The notes under the pieces were generated by a model. The model was not told where the DNA came from. It made no database searches and was given only the letters and a program-made list of their open reading frames with translations. Source: Carboxylicivirga fragile (GTDB lineage: Bacteria; Bacteroidota; Bacteroidia; Bacteroidales; Marinilabiliaceae). From it: a stretch of DNA of 64,000 bases. The stretch covers positions 20,860 through 84,859 of the forward strand of contig JAFMVD010000024.1 of assembly GCA_025499625.1 (NCBI GenBank). Reading direction: 5' to 3'. The stretch's first letter is position 1, and every line of letters begins with the position of its first letter. The position numbers and the translations under genes are program-made. Below are positions 25,556-34,575 of the stretch, one piece after another.

Positions 25556-26194
25556 ATGGATGCCAGAATAATCCTTGCAGACGATCACCAACTTTTTATT
25601 GATGGGATAACTTCTATTCTCTCAAAGGTATCTGGTATTTCACTTATTGGCGAAGCCTCCAATGGTTTGGAATTAATTGAGTTGTTAAAGAAAGGATTAA
25701 AACCGGATATTATAATTACTGATATTCGTATGCCTGTTGTTGATGGGCTTACAGCCACTCGAATAATTTCAAAAGATTTTCCAGAAATCCCTATTTTGGC
25801 ATTGTCAATGTATGATCAAAGCGCTGATGTGCTTGAGATGCTTGAAGCTGGTGCAAAAGGTTACGTGACTAAAGATGTGGAGAAGAATGAGCTATTAATT
25901 GCAATCGATACTTTGCTTAGAGGGCAATATTATTTTAGTAAGAATTTGCCTGAAGAAATAAGTGATTGGTTCAAAAAAGGGCGGCACATTGAAACAAAGA
26001 CACTCACAAAAAGAGAAACTGAAATATTAGAGTTGATAGCAAAAGGGCGTAGCACACTTGAAATTGCAAATTCGTTAAAAATTAGCAAGTTTACCATTGA
26101 TACGCATCGGAAAAATATTCATAAAAAGCTGGGGATAAAAAGTAATACAGGTCTGGTAAATTATGCAGTTAAGAATATTGGATTAAAGATTTAA
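25556..26194 (+). CDS. NarL/LuxR-family response regulator
   Basis: 212 residues. The receiver domain (1-120) has the acidic pair DD at 9-10, phosphoacceptor Asp56 in ITDIRMP, and the conserved Ser/Lys positions (ALSMYD, KGYVTKD). The LuxR helix-turn-helix (about 145-205) includes LTKRETEILELIAKG and STLEIANSLKISKFTIDTHRKNI. It is the partner of the upstream TPR histidine kinase; targets unknown. A terminator follows directly. Confidence 0.95.
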   Translation: MDARIILADDHQLFIDGITSILSKVSGISLIGEASNGLELIELLKKGLKPDIIITDIRMPVVDGLTATRIISKDFPEIPILALSMYDQSADVLEMLEAGAKGYVTKDVEKNELLIAIDTLLRGQYYFSKNLPEEISDWFKKGRHIETKTLTKRETEILELIAKGRSTLEIANSLKISKFTIDTHRKNIHKKLGIKSNTGLVNYAVKNIGLKI

Positions 26195-26233
26195 AAATAG
26201 CAGAAACGATGCATATCATCTCTGCTATTTTTA
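26195..26233. terminator. Bidirectional terminator
   Basis: AAATAGCAGA (26195-26204) pairs with TCTGCTATTT (26221-26230), with A-rich and T-rich flanks. It serves the response regulator (+) and the small membrane protein gene (-). Confidence 0.85.
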
Positions 26234-26428
26234 TTACGGTTTTACTTCCAAAACAGTCTCCTCAGATTCTTCCTTATTATCTAAAAGTTCTGATTTTACT
26301 TCTATAGTGTCTTCTTTTTTACCCGAAGAAGAAACGGGAATGCCTCCACTAATACCTATGCCAAGTGTAGCTAATAGTATTAAAAGTACGAGTGCGACAA
26401 CGCGCAATACTTTTTTATAGTTTGTCAT
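26234..26428 (-). CDS. Small single-span membrane protein
   Basis: 64 residues: a short basic N-terminus (MTNYKKVLR), one hydrophobic segment (about 8-30) and an acidic tail (DTIEVKSELLDNKEESEETVLEV). It sits directly against a shared terminator, which supports it as a real gene. I recognise no family. Confidence 0.6.
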   Translation of the reverse strand: MTNYKKVLRVVALVLLILLATLGIGISGGIPVSSSGKKEDTIEVKSELLDNKEESEETVLEVKP

Positions 26429-26513
26429 TCGAAATATACTTGATGATGGGCTTGCTATGATACAAGCATGAATATGAAAATTAGATGGCCAAAGGATTGG
26501 CTCAGAGATTTAT

Positions 26514-26906
26514 CTATCCCATTTCATATTCTGGAGAATCCGCTTCTTTATGTTCGTTATAGAGCTTATAAAGCGTGCTGGTGTTTTGTAAAGTATGGGT
26601 TTGTTGTTGTACAAAGATGGTTTTATAGCATTGCTCAATATTTTTATTATAAAATAGAAGTGCAAAAGTAAAGTCGTGGGTGTCGTAAATTGTTTTTGAC
26701 CTTAACTTATCAATGCAATGTTTCTTATAGGAAAGTGTTTTGCTGGTCCTTTTGAATTTTGCTTGCCACTCAGTATTTACCGATACTTTTTGTTGACCGT
26801 TGATGCGGTAGGCAAAACCAGAAAGTGTTATAACATTACCTAGTATCAATAAAGATACAAGTGTAGTCGTGTATTTGAGTTTTATTTCCTTCCAGTTAAA
26901 TAACAT
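26514..26906 (-). CDS. Hypothetical protein with N-terminal membrane segment
   Basis: 130 residues with a hydrophobic segment (about 13-33) and a polar, Thr/Gln/Lys-rich remainder containing two Cys. No domain is recognised. A shorter frame on the plus strand overlaps its 3' part, but this one is longer, lies in the orientation of both neighbours, and has a plausible signal anchor. It could still be spurious. Confidence 0.45.
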   Translation of the reverse strand: MLFNWKEIKLKYTTTLVSLLILGNVITLSGFAYRINGQQKVSVNTEWQAKFKRTSKTLSYKKHCIDKLRSKTIYDTHDFTFALLFYNKNIEQCYKTIFVQQQTHTLQNTSTLYKLYNEHKEADSPEYEMG

Positions 26907-26957
26907 CGCTGTAAAGATAGGATTTTTGTCAATGAATTGTTAAATGACAGTAAAATG

Positions 26958-27794
26958 CTATTCGTAATAACTATAAGAGCATTCGAGATTCAAAAATCGA
27001 TGTTTCGTGTCAGGAAAATTTTGTTGTATAAAAGAAAGGTGGTAAGATTTAAAATAGGTTATAGCTTTCTGTGTTCTTGAACTTAAATATAGGTAAGGAT
27101 TTGCTTTGTTTTGTTTTTTTGGATCTTCATTTGGCTCTCCCATAAAAACAATGCCAACAAATAAGCCGTGTTTGGAGCAGGTGATATTATACTTTTTTAG
27201 ATCAAAGTGAACTTTAGAAGACCACCTTGAAATTTCAGTGGTGTAGTTTTCGGTTAATAAGGATTCTTTTGGTTCCATCTTATGGTTCATTGAGTACACC
27301 TGTACGCCAACAATAGGGGTGTTTAATGATCGTTTACAATAGAAAGTAACATCATTTAAGGTACTTCCTTTTGGTAGCTCAATGAATGTAACAATTTGAG
27401 TTCCCAAGTGAGAGCGTATTGAGCATCTTGCCCGCTTATTATCCTTTATTCTTTTCAGTTTTCGTTGAACTCTGGTAATTGTGATATCTGGTATCTCGTA
27501 AGACTTTTTGTTTAGGGTTATGGTTTGATTAGAATTATCTTTCGAAATAGGAAGTATGACTGACTCATACCCAATACAACTAATTTGAATCGTATCGGCT
27601 TCTTCCGTTTTGCAACTAAAGTAGAATAAGCCATTCTGGTTCGCTATGGTACCTTGTGTTTTTCCGTTCAGGCTTATTGTGGCAAATGGTATGGCATCGC
27701 CAATCTCATCTATCACTTTACCTGAAATTTCAGTCTGAGATAATAGGATAGTATTGGTGGTAAATAATAAAAGGCAAAATATAAGTGGTCTCAT
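26958..27794 (-). CDS. Carboxypeptidase-regulatory-like domain protein
   Basis: 278 residues: signal peptide (about 1-19), then a CarbopepD_reg_2 beta-sandwich (about 22-95: ISGKVIDEIGDAIPFATISLNG, GTIANQNGLFYFSC, CIGYESVILPI), the module that also begins SusC/TonB-dependent receptors. No plug or barrel follows; the rest (about 100-278) is unassigned and may be another beta domain. It is probably periplasmic or attached to the outer membrane. Confidence 0.8.
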   Translation of the reverse strand: MRPLIFCLLLFTTNTILLSQTEISGKVIDEIGDAIPFATISLNGKTQGTIANQNGLFYFSCKTEEADTIQISCIGYESVILPISKDNSNQTITLNKKSYEIPDITITRVQRKLKRIKDNKRARCSIRSHLGTQIVTFIELPKGSTLNDVTFYCKRSLNTPIVGVQVYSMNHKMEPKESLLTENYTTEISRWSSKVHFDLKKYNITCSKHGLFVGIVFMGEPNEDPKKQNKANPYLYLSSRTQKAITYFKSYHLSFIQQNFPDTKHRFLNLECSYSYYE

Positions 27795-27933
27795 GTAGGG
27801 TTTATGTTTAATTCAAATATAGAGTTTCTTGTTATTAATCAAATCAGGAATATCTAAAATCATTTTCTAACATGATAATTTTGTTTTAATTTGTTTCATT
27901 GCTTTTTTAGTACAAAGCTTTAAAATTTACCTA

Positions 27934-30912
27934 ATGGAAGGAATTCAACAACTTGAGTTGTCACAAATATATAATCGTAAGCGAACTGATCGAGATATCT
28001 TTCAGGAACTTATGTCCTTTAAAGTACGCGAAGTTTTATTAGTTGCCAATCACTACGATGCCTATAGTATTGTGCGTGAAGGTCGTTTTTTCGATAAGAT
28101 CTTTGGTGAGTACTTGCAACTTAATCTTTTTACAGCTCCGCGTATTACAAGTGTAGCAACTGCTGACGAGGCAGCTGATATTCTTCAGGAACGCGATTTT
28201 GAAATGGTCATTTTAATGGCTGGTCTCGATAAGCAACAGCCACTATTAATGAGTGAACGCATAAAGGCGGTTCGTCCTGATGTACCCATTCTGTTGATGG
28301 TAAATAATAACGCTGACCTAAAGTTCTTTGATGAAGGTAGCGGTAATATCGAAAACATTGATCGTGTATTTGTTTGGAATGGCGATTCACGTGTGTTCCT
28401 AGCCATGATAAAATACGTTGAGGATAAGATGAATGTAGCCAACGATGTGAAAGTGGGCGATGTTCGTGTTATTCTTTTGGTTGAAGATTCGCAAAAGTAT
28501 TACACACGTTATTTGCCCCTGCTTTATTCCATTATTATGCGGCAAACACAGGCCATTTTGGCCGAGGAGTCGAGTGATCAGTTGCATAAAATTATGAAGA
28601 TGCGTGTGCGTCCGAAAATACTTTTAGTGAGTAATTATGAGGATGCCGTTGAAATAGTAGATAAGTACCTCGATAATTTAATTTGTGTCATCTCCGATGT
28701 GCAATATGCGCGCAATGGTGTGGACGATGTGGATGCGGGGGTTGAATTAATCAAGTATGTGAAATCGCTGACAATAATACCCACACTGCTTCAATCATCT
28801 GACCCAACAAATGCCTTACGTGCAGAGGCAATTAATTCCGATTTTATTGATAAGAATTCGGATAGTCTATCCTTAGACATCTATAATTTCATTCATCAGA
28901 AATTAGGCTTCGGTAATTTTATCTTTAAAAATAGCCGGGGAGCCAAAATTACTGAAGCGCATAACCTAAAAGAATTTGTGCAGTGCGTACGCGATATATC
29001 GCCAGAATCACTTCTTTATCATGCACGCCGAAATGGTATTTCAACATGGCTAATGGCGCGTGGTGAAATTTCTATTGCTAAACGTCTTCGACCATATCGC
29101 ATTGAAGATTTTGAAAGTTTTACTAAGCTGCGACAGGCTTTGCTCGATGTATTTGAAGAGGTTCGTTTGGAGCGTTTACGAGGCAGAGTGGTTATGTTTG
29201 ATCCGAACCTCGTAAAAAGCAGTCGATACGTTGTGCGAATCGGTGAAGGGTCCTTTGGTGGTAAAGGGCGTGGTATGGCTTTCTTGAGTAATTTTATTGA
29301 GAACATTAATTTCGATAAAATTATAAAAAACATAAACATACGAATACCAACTACTACAATAATTGGGGCTGGTGAGTTTTCGCACTTTATTGAAAAGAAC
29401 AACCTATATACACTTGCTTTCGTCGAAAAGAAGTTTGATGAAATTAAGCAGCTATTTCTTAAATCGGAACTGAGTGATGAGGTCAATGAAAAATTGATGC
29501 AATACCTCGAGGTAATGGATCGTCCATTGGCTGTTCGTTCTTCGGGTCTGTTCGAAGACAGCTTGTTGCAGCCTTTCGCTGGCGTGTATGCCACATACAT
29601 GGTGCCCAACAATCATTCTGATATTAAGGTGCGATTTAAACAGTTGAGTACGGCTGTTAAGTTGGTCTATGCTTCTATGTTTAGTGATTCGGCAAAGGCT
29701 TATTTCGATGCCGTTAATTACAAGATTGAGGAGGAAAAGATGGCGGTCATTATTCAGGAAGTGGTTGGAGGTCGCGTTGGCGATCGCTTCTACCCGCATA
29801 TGAGTGGTGTGGCGCAATCGTATAATTACTATCCATTTTCATACATGAAACCTGAAGATGGCTTCGCTGTATTGGGGGTTGGCTTAGGTAAGTATGTGGT
29901 TGGTGGCGAAAAAGCTTACCGTTTTTGCCCAAAGCATCCTAAGCTTGAGTTAAATGCCATACCTGATCAGATAAAAGATTCACAAACTCATTTTTATGCG
30001 CTAAATCTCGATGATGAGGATTTAGATCTTGAAAATGGAGGTGAAGATTCAGCTATTTTAAAGTTAAGTATAAAAGAGGCTGAAGAAGATGGTAACCTTA
30101 AGCATTGTGCTACGGTGTATGATTATAACTACGATCGAATGGTTAACGATTTCTCAAAGCGCGGTCCACGTGTGGTTAACTTCTCAAATATTTTAAAGTA
30201 CGATTATGTGCCTTTGGCTGATACGCTTGATATGCTCCTACGTTTCTTTAAAGAGGCAATGGGTGCACCTGTTGAAATTGAATTTGCTGTGGATTTAGAT
30301 CCGGGCAGACGAGATTTGCCAACGCTTTATTTATTGCAAATTAAACCTTTAATCCGAATCGAGAATAATGTCAATATTAATTTCGATGAAGTGCCAAAAG
30401 ATAAATTGGTGTTGCAGTCGATCAAAGGCATGGGTAATGGTCGATTGAATCATATTAAAGATGTGGTTTACATGAATATCGACATGTTTGATCGAACTAA
30501 GACAGCAGAGATGGGACAGGAGATGTCTGAAATAAATAAGTACTTTGAAGAACAAGGAAAGGAATATGTATTGATAGGTCCGGGACGTTGGGGAACAAGG
30601 GATCGCTTTACCGGGATACCAGTTTATTGGTCGCAAATATCGCATGCGCGTGTAATTGTTGAAATGGGCTTGCCTGATTTTCCATTGGATGCCTCTCTTG
30701 GCTCACACTTTTTTCACAATGTAACATCTATGAATGTGGGTTATTTCAGTGTGCAGAATAATGGTAAAGATGAATTTGTAAATCTTGATGTTCTAAAATC
30801 AAAGAAACTGATCAATGAAACAACATATTTCAAACATGTTGAGTTTGAAGAAAACTTAGATATACTAATGGATGGCAAAAAGCAGAAGGCAGCCATTGTG
30901 TGGAATGATTGA
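27934..30912 (+). CDS. PEP/pyruvate-binding (PPDK N-terminal) protein with receiver-like domains
   Basis: 992 residues. Two response-regulator-like domains come first (about 28-160 and 175-300: VREVLLVANHYDAY, FEMVILMAG; VRVILLVEDSQ, LICVISDVQYARNG). A linker follows, then a PPDK_N ATP-grasp-like nucleotide-binding domain from about residue 440 with RPLAVRSSGLFEDSLLQPFAGVY split over 530-552. The canonical phosphohistidine motif (TxGGxxCH) and the TIM-barrel PEP-binding domain of PEP synthase are not seen, so ordinary PEP synthase activity is doubtful. It is monocistronic, with its own terminator. Confidence 0.88.
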   Translation: MEGIQQLELSQIYNRKRTDRDIFQELMSFKVREVLLVANHYDAYSIVREGRFFDKIFGEYLQLNLFTAPRITSVATADEAADILQERDFEMVILMAGLDKQQPLLMSERIKAVRPDVPILLMVNNNADLKFFDEGSGNIENIDRVFVWNGDSRVFLAMIKYVEDKMNVANDVKVGDVRVILLVEDSQKYYTRYLPLLYSIIMRQTQAILAEESSDQLHKIMKMRVRPKILLVSNYEDAVEIVDKYLDNLICVISDVQYARNGVDDVDAGVELIKYVKSLTIIPTLLQSSDPTNALRAEAINSDFIDKNSDSLSLDIYNFIHQKLGFGNFIFKNSRGAKITEAHNLKEFVQCVRDISPESLLYHARRNGISTWLMARGEISIAKRLRPYRIEDFESFTKLRQALLDVFEEVRLERLRGRVVMFDPNLVKSSRYVVRIGEGSFGGKGRGMAFLSNFIENINFDKIIKNINIRIPTTTIIGAGEFSHFIEKNNLYTLAFVEKKFDEIKQLFLKSELSDEVNEKLMQYLEVMDRPLAVRSSGLFEDSLLQPFAGVYATYMVPNNHSDIKVRFKQLSTAVKLVYASMFSDSAKAYFDAVNYKIEEEKMAVIIQEVVGGRVGDRFYPHMSGVAQSYNYYPFSYMKPEDGFAVLGVGLGKYVVGGEKAYRFCPKHPKLELNAIPDQIKDSQTHFYALNLDDEDLDLENGGEDSAILKLSIKEAEEDGNLKHCATVYDYNYDRMVNDFSKRGPRVVNFSNILKYDYVPLADTLDMLLRFFKEAMGAPVEIEFAVDLDPGRRDLPTLYLLQIKPLIRIENNVNINFDEVPKDKLVLQSIKGMGNGRLNHIKDVVYMNIDMFDRTKTAEMGQEMSEINKYFEEQGKEYVLIGPGRWGTRDRFTGIPVYWSQISHARVIVEMGLPDFPLDASLGSHFFHNVTSMNVGYFSVQNNGKDEFVNLDVLKSKKLINETTYFKHVEFEENLDILMDGKKQKAAIVWND

Positions 30913-30932
30913 GATGTAAAAATAATAGTTTG

Positions 30933-30958
30933 AAAAGGTCGTTAAGCGACCTTTTTTT
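30933..30958 (+). terminator. Intrinsic terminator of the PEP/pyruvate-binding protein gene
   Basis: AAAAGGTCG (30933-30941), loop TTAAG, CGACCTTTT (30947-30955) and a T-run to 30958, about 20 bases after the stop. Confidence 0.92.
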
Positions 30959-30989
30959 ATTTGTATAAAATACAAAATCATCCAAATAT

Positions 30990-31020
30990 CTTGTAAAAGT
31001 CAAATACTCTTTCTATTTTG
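30990..31020 (+). promoter_or_regulatory. Candidate acs promoter
   Basis: TTG at 30991-30993 and TATTTTG at 31014-31020, 20 bp apart, approach the TTTG/TAnnTTTG consensus. They lie about 45 bases upstream of the acs start, right after the preceding terminator. Confidence 0.4.
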
Positions 31021-31064
31021 TTTGGAATCAAAACTTTAATAGAGATAATAAACCTTAAAAGAGT

Positions 31065-32954
31065 ATGTCAAATTCAAAAGATTTTTACTTTCCATCGCAG
31101 GAAATAGTGGATAATGCTACCGTTAAATCGTATGATGACTTTTATAAAAAGTCAATCGAAGACAGAGAAGGATTCTGGGCTCAAGAGGCAAAACAATTAG
31201 AGTGGTACAAGCCATGGGATAAATTGGTAGATGAATCAAATCATCCGTTTTATAAGTGGTTTGTTGGGGCCAAAACCAATATTGTGCACAATGCCATTGA
31301 TCGCCATTTAAAAACAGCCAATCGTAACAAATTAGCATTGATTTGGGAAGGTGAGCCCGGCGATTTAAAAACTTACTCATATCATGCATTAAACCGGGAA
31401 GTATCCGAATTTGCAAACATCTTAAAAGCAATGGGTGTGCATAAGGGAGATATTGTTACCATATATATGCCTCAAATTCCAGAGCAGATTTTTGCCATGT
31501 TGGCTTGTGCTAAAATTGGCGCTGCGCATAGTGTGGTATACGGTGGCTTTAGTCACGAAGCATTGGCCGAGCGTATCAACGATGCGAAAAGTAGAGTAGT
31601 AATTACAGCCGATGGTGGTTTCCGCCGAGGTAAGGCCACGCAGCTTAAATCTATTGTAAACAAAGCCATGGAGCTCTCTCCAACAATGGAGGTCTGTATT
31701 ACGGTTAAGCGAACAGGTGAGGAGGTCTACATGGAAAATGACCGCGATTATTGGTATCACGATTTAAAAGCGCTTCCAATTGCCAGCCACAAATGTGAAA
31801 CTGAACAAATGGATGCGGAAGACATGCTCTTCTTATTATATACGTCTGGTTCAACTGGTAAGCCCAAAGGCCTGGTTCACACACATGGGGGCTATAGCGT
31901 TTATACTTCAGCAACCCATCGAATGGTTTTCGATATTAAACCTGAAGATAGATGGTGGTGTGCTGCCGATCCGGGCTGGATAACGGGTCATAGTTATATG
32001 GTATACGGGCCGTTGATTAATGGCTCAACCATTTTTATGTACGAAGGAGCGCCAAACCATCCCTATCCTGATCGCTGGTGGCGAATGATAGATAAATATG
32101 GAATTACGGTATTATATACATCCCCAACTGCTATTCGTGGCTTGATGCGTTATGGTGAATCATGGGTGAAGCGACATGATATTAGCTCCTTGCGATTGCT
32201 AGGATCCGTCGGTGAGCCGATTAATCCGGAAGCGTGGCGTTGGTATCACGATACGATTGGAAATGGGAAATGTCCAATTATGGATACCTGGTGGCAGACC
32301 GAAACGGGCGGCTTTGTGATTACACCTTTGCCGATTACACCTTTAAAACCGGGTTCGGCAACCAAGCCATTCTTTGGTCACGAAATAGGAGTTGTTAATG
32401 AAAAAGGTGAAGATGTGGCCGCAAATGATGTTGGTGCATTGGTAATTAAAAAGCCTTGGCCGGGAATGGCTCGTACCATCATGAATGATGATGATAGATA
32501 TAACGAAACCTATTGGAAGAAGTTTGAGGATAAAAAATATTATCATGCTGGCGATTCAGCCAAAAAGGATGAAGATGGCTATTACTGGATCATTGGGCGA
32601 AGCGACGATGTAATTAAAGTAAGCGGTTATCGTTTGGGAACTGCAGAAGTTGAAAGTGCTATGGTGAGTCATCCTGCCGTTGCTGAATCAGCAGCTATTG
32701 CCTTACCTCACGAATTAAAAGGAAGTGGAATACATGTGTATGCTATTCTTCGCGAAGGCCGAGAGCCATCAAAGGAATTGGAAAAGGAATTGTTGAACCA
32801 TGTGGCTCAAGCAATGGGACCAATTGCTAAACCTGAAGAAGTAATATTTGCTGATTCATTACCCAAAACACGAAGTGGTAAAATCATGCGTCGTGTTCTT
32901 AAAGCCCGTGCACTGGGTGAAGATGAAGGTGATTTAAGTACATTAGATGACTAA
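31065..32954 (+). CDS. acs: Acetyl-CoA synthetase (acetate--CoA ligase, AMP-forming)
   Basis: Activates acetate to acetyl-CoA via acetyl-AMP. 629 residues with the adenylate-forming P-loop YTSGSTGKPKGLVH, the acetate-pocket region DTWWQTETGG, the hinge GRSDDVIKVSGYRLG and the C-terminal PKTRSGKIMRR, whose Lys is the usual acetylation site. It works on imported acetate and fits the SSS permease pair at 10.2-12.7 kb. Monocistronic between two terminators. Confidence 0.97.
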   Translation: MSNSKDFYFPSQEIVDNATVKSYDDFYKKSIEDREGFWAQEAKQLEWYKPWDKLVDESNHPFYKWFVGAKTNIVHNAIDRHLKTANRNKLALIWEGEPGDLKTYSYHALNREVSEFANILKAMGVHKGDIVTIYMPQIPEQIFAMLACAKIGAAHSVVYGGFSHEALAERINDAKSRVVITADGGFRRGKATQLKSIVNKAMELSPTMEVCITVKRTGEEVYMENDRDYWYHDLKALPIASHKCETEQMDAEDMLFLLYTSGSTGKPKGLVHTHGGYSVYTSATHRMVFDIKPEDRWWCAADPGWITGHSYMVYGPLINGSTIFMYEGAPNHPYPDRWWRMIDKYGITVLYTSPTAIRGLMRYGESWVKRHDISSLRLLGSVGEPINPEAWRWYHDTIGNGKCPIMDTWWQTETGGFVITPLPITPLKPGSATKPFFGHEIGVVNEKGEDVAANDVGALVIKKPWPGMARTIMNDDDRYNETYWKKFEDKKYYHAGDSAKKDEDGYYWIIGRSDDVIKVSGYRLGTAEVESAMVSHPAVAESAAIALPHELKGSGIHVYAILREGREPSKELEKELLNHVAQAMGPIAKPEEVIFADSLPKTRSGKIMRRVLKARALGEDEGDLSTLDD

Positions 32955-32961
32955 TCAAAAT

Positions 32962-32995
32962 AAACAAAGGCAAGCTCTAGAGCTTGCCTTTGTTT
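32962..32995 (+). terminator. Intrinsic terminator of acs (perfect palindrome)
   Basis: A perfect 34-base palindrome centred on CTAG, with arms AAACAAAGGCAAGCTCT and complement, begins eight bases after the acs stop. It is weakly T-rich at its end. Confidence 0.8.
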
Positions 32996-33001
32996 ATTTG
33001 T

Positions 33002-33060
33002 AGCTATCAGCTATCAGCTATCAGCTATCAGCTATCAGCTATCAGCTATCAGCTATCAGC
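33002..33060. repeat. Tandem heptamer repeat (AGCTATC)n
   Basis: Eight perfect copies of AGCTATC (33002-33057) plus a partial copy, then a degenerate copy CAATAGCTAG. It lies between the acs terminator and the 3' end of fabD. Copy number is likely variable through slippage. Confidence 0.97.
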
Positions 33061-33079
33061 CAATAGCTAGTAGCTTTTG

Positions 33080-33970
33080 TTACCCTTGAAAAGTGCTGTA
33101 ACCTTTAGTTTCCATTTTACGGTCAACTTTCTTAACCAATCCCTGTAAAACTTTACCAGGGCCCACTTCAGTAAATGAAGTAGCACCATCAGCAATCATG
33201 TTAGTTGCAGTCTGCGTCCAACGAACAGGAGCTGTTAATTGTGCAACCAAATTTTCTTTGATAGTTGCAGGTTCGGTAACAGCTTGCGCATTTACATTCT
33301 GGTAAATTGGGCAAACAGGCTGCTTGAACTCAGTAGCTTCAATAGCAGCTGCTAACTCAGTGCGTGCAGGCTCCATCAATGGAGAATGGAATGCTCCACC
33401 AACGGGAAGTTTAATGGCGCGTTTGGCACCTTTCTCAGTTAATACCTCACAGGCTTTATCAATGCCGGCAAAAGAACCTGAGATAACTAATTGACCTGGA
33501 CAATTGTAATTGGCGGCTACCACAACTTCGTCAATGCTTTCACAAACTTCTTCCACAATAGCATCTTCCATGCCTACAATGGCAGCCATAGTTGATGGCT
33601 CAGCTTCACATGCCTTTTGCATAGCAAGGGCACGTTGCGATACTAGTTTCAATCCGTCTTCAAAGTTCATGGCTCCGGCAGCAACAAGAGCTGAAAACTC
33701 ACCCAATGAATGACCAGCAGTCATTTCAGGTTTGAATTCTTCTCCAAGCGTCTTGGCTAGTATTACGGAGTGCAAAAAGATGGCTGGTTGAGTAACTTTT
33801 GTTTGCTTAAGGTCCTCATCAGTTCCTTCAAACATTAAGTCGGTAATGCGAAATCCTAATATGTCATTCGCTTTTTCAAATAGTTCTTTAGCCAAAGGAG
33901 AATTTTCATACATATCTTTCCCCATACCTACGTACTGGGCTCCCTGACCTGGGAATACAAATGCTTTCAT
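33080..33970 (-). CDS. fabD: Malonyl-CoA:ACP transacylase
   Basis: Transfers malonate from CoA to acyl carrier protein for fatty acid synthesis. 296 residues, with FPGQGAQYVGMG at the N-terminus, the catalytic serine in GHSLG (86-90, Ser88), and the catalytic His in AFHSPLM. The C-terminal EVGPGKVLQGLVKK is typical. No other fab gene is adjacent. A perfect 18-bp palindrome lies 25 bases upstream of its start. Confidence 0.97.
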   Translation of the reverse strand: MKAFVFPGQGAQYVGMGKDMYENSPLAKELFEKANDILGFRITDLMFEGTDEDLKQTKVTQPAIFLHSVILAKTLGEEFKPEMTAGHSLGEFSALVAAGAMNFEDGLKLVSQRALAMQKACEAEPSTMAAIVGMEDAIVEEVCESIDEVVVAANYNCPGQLVISGSFAGIDKACEVLTEKGAKRAIKLPVGGAFHSPLMEPARTELAAAIEATEFKQPVCPIYQNVNAQAVTEPATIKENLVAQLTAPVRWTQTATNMIADGATSFTEVGPGKVLQGLVKKVDRKMETKGYSTFQG

Positions 33971-33994
33971 CTGTTTTAATTTTTAGATTTTACC

Positions 33995-34012
33995 TCCCGA
34001 TAGTTATCGGGA
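33995..34012. repeat. 18-bp palindrome upstream of fabD
   Basis: TCCCGATA-GT-TATCGGGA. The same arms recur at 63620-63637 around AT, in an unrelated intergenic site. It could be a dispersed repeat or an operator. Confidence 0.75.
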
Positions 34013-34042
34013 TGGAACTCGCCACTTATATAAATGTCCTGA

Positions 34043-34270
34043 ATGAGCGACATTTTATGGCTCGTTTCATGTGTATTGTTTTTGTTATTACTTAATCAGG
34101 TATTAGTGGCCTTTACCAGATTTATGTCAAAGGCTCCTGATAGTCGTACTTCACTCATTTATCAGAGCGCAAAGTTAAATGAATTTAATTCAATGAAGGA
34201 ATATTTTTTGAAAGAAGATTATTTGGAGAAGTATTTTACTAGGCTACGAAATTCTTGTTTTGGTCATTAA
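34043..34270 (+). CDS. Doubtful small hypothetical protein
   Basis: 75 residues with a hydrophobic N-terminus (about 4-25) and a charged remainder. It has no recognisable ribosome-binding site and no known family, and it lies in the fabD upstream region. It is kept only because a signal-anchor-like start is visible. Confidence 0.3.
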   Translation: MSDILWLVSCVLFLLLLNQVLVAFTRFMSKAPDSRTSLIYQSAKLNEFNSMKEYFLKEDYLEKYFTRLRNSCFGH

Positions 34271-34575
34271 AAACTCTTGATTAATCAAAATGAACTTGGT
34301 GGTTGAAAGTGTAATTAATAGCTTAGCTTACTCAAAACCAACTAACTCATAATTATTAATGAAATCCGAAAAGTTGAATTGTTTCAAAACACAATTCATA
34401 TCTTACAATAATGCTTTCTTCAAGTGTAGGATTGCAATGGCTAATCTTCCGTTGTTGTATTTCAAAATAAATTTGTGTTAAAACCAACTGCTTGTCTATG
34501 CAAGTGTTTTGCTGTTTATTATGGTGGTGGTTTTTGAAAAATGACGTTTATTAATTTATAAATACAACACATCAA
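34271..34575. other. Intergenic region, no gene seen
   Basis: About 305 AT-rich bases before a small beta-barrel gene. A 7-bp hairpin (TGAATTG...CAATTCA around 34374-34397) and a 40-codon frame from 34359 are present, but neither is convincing. Confidence 0.5.

Noticed and set aside
26468..26671. 67-codon plus-strand frame (Tyr/Trp-rich)
   Set aside because: Overlaps the longer minus-strand hypothetical gene and resembles an antisense shadow; neither is certain.
29019..29612. 197-codon minus-strand frame
   Set aside because: Antisense of the PEP/pyruvate-binding protein, which is clearly conserved in the other strand.
33002..33060. CRISPR array
   Set aside because: Heptamer units are contiguous with no spacers; simple tandem repeat.
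34359..34482. 40-codon frame upstream of the small beta-barrel gene
   Set aside because: No signal, no context, AT-rich composition; chance frame is likely.
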